DNA from: Meghimatium bilineatum
Lineage: Eukaryota > Mollusca > Gastropoda > Stylommatophora > Philomycidae
Length of the DNA stretch: 64,000 bases
Direction of reading: 5' to 3'
Assembly: GCA_034231615.1 (NCBI GenBank)
Contig: CM067314.1
Coordinates: 12,186,881 to 12,250,880, forward strand
Shown piece after piece: positions 55,906 to 64,000 of this stretch (positions within the stretch are counted from its first letter, which is position 1; every line of letters starts with the position of its first letter). A program made the translations under genes and the position numbers. The notes beneath the pieces are model-generated. The model was not told where the DNA came from and made no database searches. It worked only from the letters and a program-made list of their open reading frames with translations.

Positions 55906-56712
55906 TGAGCTCATTCACATACACATGCTAGTGTATGTGTGTGTGTATATATATATACAAATATATATGCATATGTACATAATCTGTGGCGGCATGGTAC
56001 AGAGCAGATGTGATGACCAGGTACCTGGTTCGATCACTGCCACATGAAATATGCATCCAGACCATTTAGAAAGCAATGACAAACTACTGAACATATTTAT
56101 ATTGCCTAGAAAATCACTGCAGCCAAAAAATGCTGGTTGATGGCTACATCCTGAATAGGATATGCTACCAATTTTTTTATATATACATACATGCATATGC
56201 ATGATACAGGCTTTAATAAGGAATCATGGGAGCAAGATGCCATGGATCGTGTTACAAGGAGGAGAAAGATCAGGTATAGTATCAAGACAAAGAAGAAAGC
56301 GATAGCAGTTAGTTCAAGGACGACACATCTACGAAGACACACAAAAGCATACGATTGTACAAGAGGATCTGTGATTCTTTGTGTCTCAGATTGGTCTTAC
56401 GATTCTTATCCATCATCGCCATGGATTGTAGATTATATTTCTAATATCACAACAATAATACTATCTACTGGAAAGATGGAAAGTTGACTGACTGCATGAA
56501 AAAATGAACCATATAATTTCTTTTTACTTTAGTGTAAGCTACTGCAGTTATCCCGTTAGCTACATGGGCAGTGGCAAAAAAGTCATGCCAATTTTACCGT
56601 GGTTAACATTGAGGTCAGTGATCAGTGTGCAGTACGGGATCCAGTTCTTTCATACTTTCAGCTTATTAGTGATATGGTTAAACATCCATCGTTCAATGTT
56701 AGTATTAAAAAA
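55906..56712 (+). repeat. Right arm of long inverted repeat
   Basis: Reverse complement of 46885-47903 without the 200-bp S4 insertion. Includes S9 (55983-56175), an open stretch at 56191-56487 on the plus strand without recognised motif, and the empty site at 56652-56664. Confidence 0.85.
55983..56175 (+). mobile_element. S9 tRNA-headed SINE within right arm
   Basis: A-box-like TGGCGGCATGGTACAG and B-box-like CTGGTTCGATCACTGCC about 35 bp apart, then AAATCACTGCAGCCAAAAAA and CCTGAATAGGATATGCTACC. The 3' block occurs alone at 26.3 and 51.5 kb. Confidence 0.6.
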
Positions 56713-56777
56713 GGGATTAGAATTAGCAGATGGGTTTACAATTTGAAGCAGAACTGACATAGAAACTAATGATATAT

Positions 56778-57095
56778 GTTGTTGTTCGTCCATCACAAGT
56801 GATGATGACCATTTGTTACATCCACCCTTGAAAATTTAATTAGAGTTATGTCCCTGATTATGAGTTCGTAGATGGCTAATGAGCCCTATTCGAGCTGTAA
56901 ATGTCCTTGGACAGTTCGGACATGGAATGATGACTGTAGACGGATCTTGGTCTATCCGTGACTTTCTAGCTGCTCTCCGCTGTTGAGCTGCTGCTTTTCT
57001 CTTCTTTTCACAAGATGATGAGCTCTTTTTTATTTTAGAACGCCATGTAGATCTATTTTGTGCAAGTTCTTCCCATGTAATGACATATACATATT
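56778..57095 (-). mobile_element. LINE family K 3' end with C2H2-like finger
   Basis: The minus strand reads ELAQNRSTWRSKIKKSSSSC, EKKRKAAAQQRRAARKSRID, QDPSTVIIPCPNCPRTFTAR and IGLISHLRTH. The CPNC...H-R-TH pattern is a zinc finger at the very C-terminus of this LINE ORF2. The tail has GATGGACGAACAACAAC. Confidence 0.75.
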
Positions 57096-57353
57096 ATGTG
57101 TACTCATGTTTTTAAAACACAACTTATTTCTTCGTAAACCCATATAGACACCAGATCGTAGCTATATTTCCAATAAGGGAGGGATTTGACCATACCAAAA
57201 AAAGAAGCTACTCGTCCCTATTCATTTGCAAATCACTACTTTTGAGGAAAAATTTGAAGACCTCTGTGTAAAACATTTCTGCGGGAGAGGTTTTACCCCC
57301 ACCTTTTGGCTAAATTCCTAGACAAATTTTCAGTCGTTATTTTAACAACAAAC

Positions 57354-57458
57354 CTTCTCAGCCATTTCCAACATTTCACGTATTCTGAGCAGCTCATGTT
57401 TTGTGTTTGCAACTTCCTTCTCAGCATCTTGTGCAGATGCAAGTCCTCTCTTGCGTTC
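57354..57458 (-). CDS. LZTFL1: LZTFL1 internal exon (second of three seen)
   Basis: This 105-bp exon encodes exactly 35 residues, starting ERKRGLASAQDAEKEVANTK and ending HELLRIREMLEMAEK. It is bordered on the minus strand by acceptor TTTTCAG and donor GAGAAG|GTTTGT, both introns in phase 0. The block 'AK-H-LLR-E-L-MAEK' is the signature I recall from animal LZTFL1 just before 'ELEKK', and the next exon begins precisely with ELEKK. The exon shows no stop or frameshift although it is surrounded by decayed repeats, so selection has kept it. It lies between a 2.2-kb intron holding a TAGTAGATG minisatellite and the 11.1-kb last intron. Confidence 0.85.
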
Positions 57459-57639
57459 CTGAAAACATTATAACAGATGCGAATTATTTATTGGGAGATG
57501 AAAGTTAAGAAAACTTTCTTTGTAAAGAAAACCTATTCAACAAATATTTGGGCATAAGCAATAAATATTTTGGAAGACACATTATGAGATGAAATGTGTT
57601 CAATGTTTCTTATATTTGTTATAATAGATGGCTATAGTA

Positions 57640-58735
57640 GTTGATTAAAGTAGATGGTTAAAGTAGATGGTTATAGTAGATGTTATAGTAGATGGTTATA
57701 GTAGATGTTATAGTAGATGGTTATAGTAGATCATCATAGTAGATGGTTATAGTGGTTGGTCATAGTAAGATGGTTATTATAGTAGATAGTTATAGTAGAT
57801 GGTAATATATGGTTATTTATAGTAGGTTATTATAGTAGATGGTCATAGATGGTTATAGTAGATGATCTTACTAGATGGTATAGTAGATGGTATAGTAGAT
57901 TGTTATAGTAGATGTTATAGTAGATGGTATAGTAGATGTTATAGTAGATGGTTATAGTAGATGGTTATAGTAGATGTTATAGTAGATGTTATAGTAGATG
58001 TTATAGTAGATGGTTATAGTAGATGTTATAGTAGATGTTATAGTAGATGGTTATAGTAGATGTTATAGTAGATGTTATAGTAGATTGTTATAGTAGATGT
58101 TATAGTAGATGTTATAGTAGATGTTATAGTAGATGTTATAGTAGATGTTATAGTAGATTGTTATAGTAGATGTTATAGTAGATGTTATAGTAGATGTTAT
58201 AGTAGATGGTTATAGTAGATGGTATAGTAGATGTTATAGTAGATGTTATAGTAGATGTTATAGTAGATGGTTATAGTAGATGGTTATAGTAGATGTTATA
58301 GTAGATGGTTATAGTTGATGGTTATAGTAGATGTTATAGTAGATGTTATAGTAGATGTTATAGTAGATGGTTATAGTAGATGTTATAGTAGATGTTATAG
58401 TAGATGTTATAGTAGATGTTATAGTAGAGTGTTATAGTAGATGGTTATAGTAGATGTTATAGTAGATGGTATAGTAGATGGTATAGTAGATGTTATAGTA
58501 GATGGTATAGTAGAAGTTATAGTAGATGTTATAGTAGATGTTATAGTAGATGTTATAGTAGATGTCATAGTAGATGGTTATAGTAGATCATCATAGTAGA
58601 TGGTTATAGTGGTTGGTCATAGTAAGATGGTTATTATAGTAGATAGTTATAGTAGATGGTAATATATGGTTATTTATAGTAGGTTATTATAGTAGATGGT
58701 TATAGTAGATGGTCTTAGTTGTTGGCTATAGTAGA
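57640..58735 (+). repeat. 1.1-kb TAGTAGATGGTTATAG minisatellite
   Basis: About 70 units of 15-16 bp (TTATAGTAGATG, GG variants) in LZTFL1's penultimate intron. A 150-bp irregular block (AGTAGATCATCATAGTAGAT ... TATTTATAGTAGGTTATTAT) appears at both ends (57720-57850 and 58575-58700). Confidence 0.92.
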
Positions 58736-58904
58736 TCCATAGCTTTATTAAAAAAGGTCTCAATAGATATAGAGGATTGACTTCATTGTATGTGGATTGC
58801 TCTACATTTACTCTATCATCTCAACGAAGCAAGGCATGCCAACTGCTGAGAGTACCAATTCTAGCATATAACTTCGCAGTTTCAAGCAATAATCTGTGGG
58901 CATG

Positions 58905-59085
58905 AATGGCTAAGTATATAATGACAGACAATGGCAAAAAATACAAGCAAGTGTGACTGTGGTTAGCTTTGAGGATGGTGACAAGACTGTAGTACAGGCA
59001 GGAACCAAATCTCTCATATGGCTGGTCTACTAGAGATATGGTCACAGGTTACAGACGTCCACCGTTCAATGGAAATAGTAAAAAA
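58905..59085 (+). repeat. Diverged copy of the arm repeat's outer end
   Basis: ATGGCAAAAAATACAAGCAA, GTTAGCTTTGAGGATGGTGA, ATATGGTCACAGGTTACAGA and CCACCGTTCAATGGAAATAG follow the order of 56560-56712. Confidence 0.55.
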
Positions 59086-59104
59086 CACTAATGTATTAGT
59101 TTCC

Positions 59105-59210
59105 ACCACTGAAGTCGGACGTGTCAATCCATTGGTGCAAATAAAATGGCAACACAACACATTTCTGTTCTCCAGACTACATTCTGCTGAAAATCTAGTA
59201 GAACCTAGTA
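59105..59210 (+). mobile_element. S2 element, 5' part
   Basis: ACTGAAGTCGGACGTGTCAA, TGGTGCAAATAAAATGGCAA, CTGAAAATCTAGTAGAACC. Confidence 0.65.
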
Positions 59211-59560
59211 AGGATGAAGGTAGTGTTTCAATCCTCTCTCAGTGAACAGTACCATGAACTAGTCATCAAGGTCAATAACAATTGTCTCCTACCAGTGGAC
59301 AGATTCACTTTTCTTGGTAGTACTCTCTCCAGGGTCAATGCCATTGATGCCAAAGTCAACAACAGAATCTCCCCAGAGCTGACAGCTTTGATGCTAAACC
59401 AACAATAGAATCTCCCTAGAGCTGACAGTGTTGATGTTAAACCAACAATAAAATCTCCCCAGAGCTGATAGCATTGATGTGGAAGTCAACTACAGAATCT
59501 CTAAAGTGACTGTTGCATTTGGCAAACTGTGTCACAATGTGTAGGAACAGCAAGGCATTT
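59211..59560 (+). pseudogene. LINE family M, RT thumb with internal triplication
   Basis: The frame 59214-59408 reads LSEQYHELVIKVNNNCLLPV, DRFTFLGSTLSRVNAIDAKV, NNRISPELT. 'F-FLGSTLSR---ID--V--RI' is the thumb region of a widespread RNase H-less LINE. A block of about 60 bp (CAACAGAATCTCCCCAGAGC) then repeats about four times with decay. Confidence 0.7.
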
Positions 59561-59636
59561 AGTCTATTTTAGATAGTATAAACAAGATAGTTTTAATTTT
59601 TAATATTCAATTTGTATGTCAAACAAACACACCAAC

Positions 59637-59708
59637 CTGGTCTATCTGTGATTGTAGTTCTGACATCTGCTTAGTTAATCTGGCCACTTCTTCTGATGTT
59701 GCTTCTGG
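59637..59708 (-). CDS. LZTFL1: LZTFL1 internal exon (first of three seen)
   Basis: This 72-bp exon encodes 24 residues (PEATSEEVARLTKQMSELQS, then QIDQ) with a heptad-like, coiled-coil pattern. On the minus strand it follows a pyrimidine-rich acceptor (TTCCCTTGTCAG) and ends at a donor (GACCAG|GTTGGT). It keeps phase 0 and joins in frame to the 57354-57458 exon. From memory of the family it matches the segment of LZTFL1 just before the conserved C-terminal coiled coil. LZTFL1 is a cytosolic protein that regulates BBSome and ciliary membrane-protein traffic. The similarity of this exon alone is weak; the call rests on its continuity with the next two exons. Upstream exons are not found before base 64000 and should lie outside the window. 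Confidence 0.72.
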
Positions 59709-59754
59709 CTGACAAGGGAAGACAATAAATGAATTAATCAAGTGTAGACAATTC

Positions 59755-61205
59755 ATTCATTCATTTTCCTTTTGCGCTGAAGTTAGCGCATAGGGCAGAG
59801 GTCAGATCTCTCCAATTCTGTCTGTTCAAATCTATTCTGTGCAGTTCTTGAATAGTATGAATATTGGTTGTTTTACTTTCTCTAAGTATTGTTCTTCTGA
59901 GTGTTTCTTTTGGTCTACCCCTTGCTCTTTTGCCTGTAGGTATCCATTCAAGAGATTGGTGGTGTATTCTGTTGGTGTCTGCGTGGACGACATGCCCAAT
60001 GTAGGACCAACAGCGTTTTCTGATAACATCTGTGATGAAATTTTGATGTGTCTCTTCCCTGATTTTATCATTCGATTTGAATTCACTCCAATGGGTGTTA
60101 GTTATCCTACGAAGACATTTGTTCTCGAAACTCAGTAATTTCTATTCTGAAGATAAGGAGCTTTTCCAGCTCTCACATCACATATGATAGCACTGGAATA
60201 ACGCAGGAATTAAATAAGCACATTTTTTGTGCGTGTGCTTCTTCTTCTTCTTTCGTTCACTTGAAACATGTCTATATCTGTAATTCTGTCTCCTTAATAA
60301 AACTCACTGTCTTTTGTAGTTCATACAGTGTCCCATAGAGCTTTGATTCCAGTGTTGTTTCCTCTGGCCAGTATGTCTGCCTCAGCGTTTCATGCTCAGA
60401 ACACTCTTGATGTATATGTTTGGCACTCTGTGCTGCCTGTCCACATGTACACATGGCTGTGTTGCCAATCTTGAACTTTGTATACATGTGACTGTGGAGT
60501 CGGTTGTGTCCTGTTCTGAGACGTAGAATTATAACTTGTTCTGACCTGTTCATAATGTGATAGTCATCTTGTGTTGGTGTTTGTGGCTTTCTTATTGACT
60601 TGATCAACTGTTTTTTCTGATGGTAGGTGATTGGTATATCTGGTTGGTCTTCGGCAGCACCTTCCTTAGCCAGTTGGTCTGCTTTTTCATTTCCTGGTAT
60701 TCCACAGTGAGAGGGTATCCACTGCATTGTTACCCTATACTGGTAAGACAATTCGCTAAGTAGTTTTTTCAAGTCTGTTAGTTTTCCAGACTGGAGAGCT
60801 TGAAGCACTGACCTTGCATCTGTCAGGAATACCACAGGCTGTGGCCAGAGTTGGAGTTCAGCAGTTTTTTTTAGCTGCCACTGTGCGTGTGCTGATTGAC
60901 TTTGACTTCCAGATATTAGACATTCTGTTAAATGCACTTGATGCTAGGGCAATGCGAGTTGTAATTTCTGGCATGACATCACTGTCGAGTGTTAATTTGC
61001 TTCCTAGATAGGAGAATTTCTGTACTTTTTCAAGTTGTCCATTTAAAGTAATTTCGTTAGGTGAATTGGTAAAGTTAATAATTTTTGTTTTTGATGAATT
61101 GATTTGGAGACCTATTTGTCCTGCAATGAGTTTTAATCTATCAGTTTTTGTGTGTGCATCTTGATGGTTTTCACTCAATAGTGCAAGATCATCATAGACA
61201 ATTAC
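59755..61205 (-). pseudogene. LINE family L, split by an I-like LINE
   Basis: The 60882-61205 part encodes VYDDLALLSENHQDAHTKTD (family motif F-DD; the preceding residue differs), LKLIAGQIGLQINSSKTKII, KVQKFSYLGSKLTLDSDVMP and MSNIWKSKSISTRTV. The 59755-60227 part continues with decayed C-terminal blocks (ENKCLRRITNTHW-like, RARGRPKETL-like, LTSALCA-like). 'YDD' corresponds to the RT catalytic Asp pair. Broken by stops and by the insertion. Confidence 0.78.
60240..60881 (-). mobile_element. I-like LINE insertion, 642 bp, 12-bp TSD
   Basis: Between perfect TGTGCGTGTGCT copies (60228-60239, 60882-60893). The minus strand reads [60 protein letters not shown] and HIHQECSEHETLRQTYWPEE, ending in AAGTGAACGAAAGAAGAAG. 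RNase H catalytic residues after the first two are kept. The frame is open over 60272-60937, so it is a young copy truncated inside RNase H. Confidence 0.9.
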
Positions 61206-61214
61206 TGTGTGGCA

Positions 61215-61322
61215 TATTTTTTAATCAAAGAATTCAACAATTAATAACATTTAATCATAGAATGATTATTCAACAGTTAATAACATTTAATCAAAGAATG
61301 ATTATTGGACAATTAATAACGT
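61215..61322 (+). repeat. Three units of about 45 bp
   Basis: TTAATAACATTTAATCA-AGAATGATTATT three times with slight changes. Confidence 0.75.
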
Positions 61323-61336
61323 CTCATCCAATATTT

Positions 61337-63345
61337 CATCATCATCATCAGGTGCCATGCCGGCTGGCGTAAGTGGTCATGGCTCTCCACAGCTCTCTGT
61401 CCACAGTATTATGTATCAAAGTCGTTGTTGTTTTCTTGCCGTGCCAGGTTGTCAAACAGTCTGATATTTTCTCATGTTGTCGCCCTCTGTCTCTGTTGCC
61501 TTCAATTTTGCCTGTTGTGACTATGTTCTCTAAACCTGCCTGTCTCATGAAGTGGCCAAAAAATGAAGATTGCCTTTTTCTTATATTGTTGATTAAGGTC
61601 CGTTTCGAAGTTGACTCTTTCAACACCTCTACATTAGTTTTTCTGGCAGTCCATGGTATTCTCAGTATTCTTCTGTAGAACCACATCTCTGTTGCCTCTA
61701 ATTTCCCACTTTCCAGTTTGTTTATTTCCAAGACTCGCACCCATATGTTAGTATAGGGGTTATATAGTACTGCAGAACTCTCTTTCTCACCTCTAATGAC
61801 AAGGTCATATTACACAGTATTTTTTCATTTTTCTGAATGCTGTTTTTGCCTGTCCTATTCTTCATCTTATTTCTGTTGAACTTCTTCCATCTGCTGTAAT
61901 CATTGTACCTAAATATTTGAATTGGTGGGCCTGTTTTAATACTATATCATTCACTTTGATCTTGCAAGGTGTGTTATTTTGTTTCTTTGAAATAACCATT
62001 ATTTCTGTTTTCTTGATATTTAGGAAGAGGCCTTTCTCTTTACTTTCTGTGACTACTACATTAATTAAATCTTGAAGGTCTTCCTCACTTTTTTACAATC
62101 AGAACAGTGTCATCCGTATATCTCAAATTATTTATGTTATGTCCTCCCACTGATATTCCTGGGATATCTACTATTGCACGCAATATGTTTTCGCTGTATA
62201 AAGAGAACAGGTCTGGTGAAAGCATGCATCCCTGTCTGACTCCTTGTTTTATTTGTTGAAAAGGGCCAAATTGATTTCCTACTCTTATTGCTGCTGTTTG
62301 TTGCCAGTACATGTTCTTGATTATTCTTAAATCCTTGCTGTCAATGTTCAAATTCTCTAGCATGTGTATAATTTCGCTATGTTTAACTTTATCAAATGCT
62401 TTCGTGTAGTCTATAAAACAGTGGTACAGATCTGTTGTTACCTCTATAGACCTCTCTATTAGTGTTCTCAATATATAAATAGCATTGTTGTTACCTTTGC
62501 CTTCTACAAAGCCACATTGTTCTAGACTTATTTTTGATTTTATTTTGTTTCTCACTCTCTTCATGATGATTCTGAGAAGTATTTTGGTTATTTGGCTCAT
62601 GAAGCTGATTGTGCACATTCGGTGGTCTCTGGTTCCTTAGGTAAGACTATAAATATGGACCTCATTAAGTCATTGGGTATGTTTCCACTGTTATATATGT
62701 CATTCAGCAATTTTGTGATTATTTCAACTCCAAAGTCATCTAAAGCTGATAATTCTTCTAATGTGATATTGTCTGGACCTGGGGCGTTGCCATATTTCAT
62801 GTGTCTTAGTGCCTCCCTTACTTCTGCTGTGAGTATTGATGGACCCTCGCCGTTATCTTGTATGTTTATTTTTTGGTCTATTGTCATCATAAAGTTCTTT
62901 GATATATTCTGACCATCTCTGTACTATGTGATCTATTCCCATTAATACCTGCCCTGTCTTAGATTTTAGACACCCTGTAACTGGTTGCGTTCTCTTTCCT
63001 GTTATCATCTCCATTTTCTTATACATTAATGTTGTATATTGGTTGTAATGCAATTCTATTTCTGTGCATTTCTTGTTCAGCCAGCTTTCTTTTGCTATTT
63101 TGCATTTCTCTCTTATCTCCTTAGGTATTTTCTGATATTCCACTATCTTGTGTTTATTTTTCCTTCTGGTGCTCATCAATTCTAATATTTCTTCGGTCGT
63201 CCATTTTTGTTTTGATGTATGTTTTACTTTTGGTATTATCTCTTTAGATGTTTGGTTTATCGAATGTTTTAGCATGCTCCATTGATCTTCAATACTCTGA
63301 ATCTTTGCAATGGCATTGTATCCATTTTGCACAATTATGTATCTT
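61337..63345 (-). pseudogene. LINE family A, 2.0-kb copy with 13-bp TSD
   Basis: Perfect TCATCCAATATTT flanks (61324-61336, 63346-63358). Minus strand, in order: pre-RT segment (62853-63353), RT fingers (GNAPGPDNITLEELSA, 62597-62890), RT palm (FIDYTKAFDKVKHSEIIHML, QIKQGVRQGCMLSPDLFSLY, NNLRYTDDTVLIVKK, 62085-62618), thumb, and C-terminus (61348-61740: MWFYRRILRIPWTARKTNVE, ENIVTTGKIEGNRDRGRQHE, ELWRAMTTYASRHGT). At least four frameshifts. YTDD replaces the usual YADD. No RNase H; tail TGATGATGATGA. Endonuclease absent by 5' truncation. Confidence 0.9.
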
Positions 63346-63374
63346 TCATCCAATATTTAGATAAATATAATAAG

Positions 63375-63865
63375 TGTCTGCGTGTTGCCAGGGACAGAAT
63401 GTGGAGCAAAGAATAGTAATATTGTGACCTCACATGCTGTTTTTTGAGGTGATTAAGAAGTTTTCTGGTTTAGCATTGTCTGTCCCATTCCATAGAAAGG
63501 ACAATAGATACTGTTAAGTTTTCATGCGTTATATTCTCATTTAATGACAAATTTGATGACCTTGCCTTTTTTGTAAATAATCATTATTTTTTTTATTTGG
63601 GGGGGGGGGGGGGTTTACTATGGGGTTTACTTTGGCTATGTTCCTGTTACTAAATGTCATGTTTTGATTTTCTATGGGGGGGGGGGGGGGATGATAAACA
63701 CTCCCTACCTCCCCTATCTGCAGGCTTGCTCATAGATTAAAGTGATGTAAAAACTGTGCTGAATTCAGATGTATCAGGTCAAGAGGCACATATATCTCAA
63801 CCAAACTGTAAGCCATGACTTAATGCATTCTGTTGTCCAGACTACAATAAAGATACAATGAAGAA
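63375..63865 (+). mobile_element. S1 element interrupted by a G-run segment
   Basis: 5' half 63375-63500 (GTGTTGCCAGGGACAGAATG, GGAGCAAAGAATAGTAATAT) and 3' half 63740-63865 (CTGAATTCAGATGTATCAGG, CATGACTTAATGCATTCTG). The insert holds two G runs (63600-63614, 63676-63690). Confidence 0.6.
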
Positions 63866-63943
63866 AATGCTGGATTTGGACCAAGCCCATAGATTGTTTG
63901 GGATGGTGGGTGTGGGAATATGTATGAGGTTTACTACCCACCC

Positions 63944-63972
63944 AGCCCCCCCCCCCCCCCCCCCCCCCCCCC
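63944..63972. repeat. C homopolymer, about 25 bp
   Basis: One of several G/C runs of 12-30 bp in the window; length is likely unreliable in sequencing. Confidence 0.85.
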
Positions 63973-64000
63973 GGAAATGAGAAAAAATTTTAGTACTATG

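Larger units (their letters stand above)
46238..57353 (-). other. LZTFL1: Last intron of LZTFL1, 11.1 kb, repeat-filled
   Basis: The span lies between the donor at 57353 and the acceptor at 46238 on the minus strand. It contains an S2 element split by an S4 element, two inverted 0.8-1.0 kb arms, a 3.3-kb I-like LINE, a LINE 3' end, a foldback-like pair of inverted satellite arrays and a zinc-finger LINE tail. I see no other exon in it. Its junctions are canonical GT/AG. Confidence 0.7.

Noticed and set aside
63600..63972. G/C homopolymers as regulatory quadruplex sites
   Set aside because: Runs are pure homopolymers of uncertain length next to old repeats; nothing links them to a promoter.

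Overview
The window is invertebrate nuclear DNA, most likely from a lophotrochozoan such as a mollusc. That taxon is inferred from the repeat mix (I-like LINEs with GAA tails, tRNA-headed SINEs, many minisatellites) and from an intron-bearing animal gene; nothing here fixes the species. I see no bacterial, viral or plasmid genes, no rRNA genes and no CRISPR array.

The one host gene I can support is the 3' end of LZTFL1 (leucine zipper transcription factor-like 1, a coiled-coil regulator of the BBSome and ciliary trafficking) on the minus strand. Three consecutive phase-0 exons with AG/GT borders lie at 59637-59708, 57354-57458 and 46130-46237, the last carrying the stop codon. Earlier exons must lie beyond base 64000. 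The final intron is about 11.1 kb and nearly all transposon-derived.

0-46 kb is a graveyard of transposable elements. Short families recur many times. S1 (about 285 bp), S2 (162 bp) and S4 (long, GC-rich) share a core and a GAA-rich tail; S6, S7 and S8 are further short families, and tRNA-like heads mark others. Fragments of at least ten LINE families occur, mostly 5'-truncated 3' ends. There is a degraded hAT transposase gene (28.9-30.7 kb), a 471-bp hAT-like MITE (1770-2240) and many tandem arrays, several of which grew out of transposon sequence. Many insertions have readable target-site duplications (TSDs), so relative ages can be read.

46-57 kb, the last LZTFL1 intron, is the most unusual part. 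Two nearly identical 0.8-1.0 kb arms (46885-47903 and 55906-56712) face each other in inverted orientation. Between them lie a 3.3-kb I-like LINE with readable RT and RNase H domains, a LINE fragment, and a 4.3-kb foldback-like structure: 2.7 kb of 27/37-bp tandem repeats (51545-54270), a 345-bp loop, then 1.2 kb of the same repeats inverted (54615-55835). Transcribed with LZTFL1, this would give a very long RNA hairpin. The left arm carries a 200-bp insertion flanked by a 13-bp TSD, and the right arm keeps the matching empty site.

57-64 kb holds the two internal LZTFL1 exons among a 1.1-kb minisatellite, a LINE split by a younger LINE (12-bp TSD), and a 2.0-kb RNase H-less LINE copy with a 13-bp TSD (61337-63345). 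All coordinates for decayed repeats are approximate unless a TSD is given.
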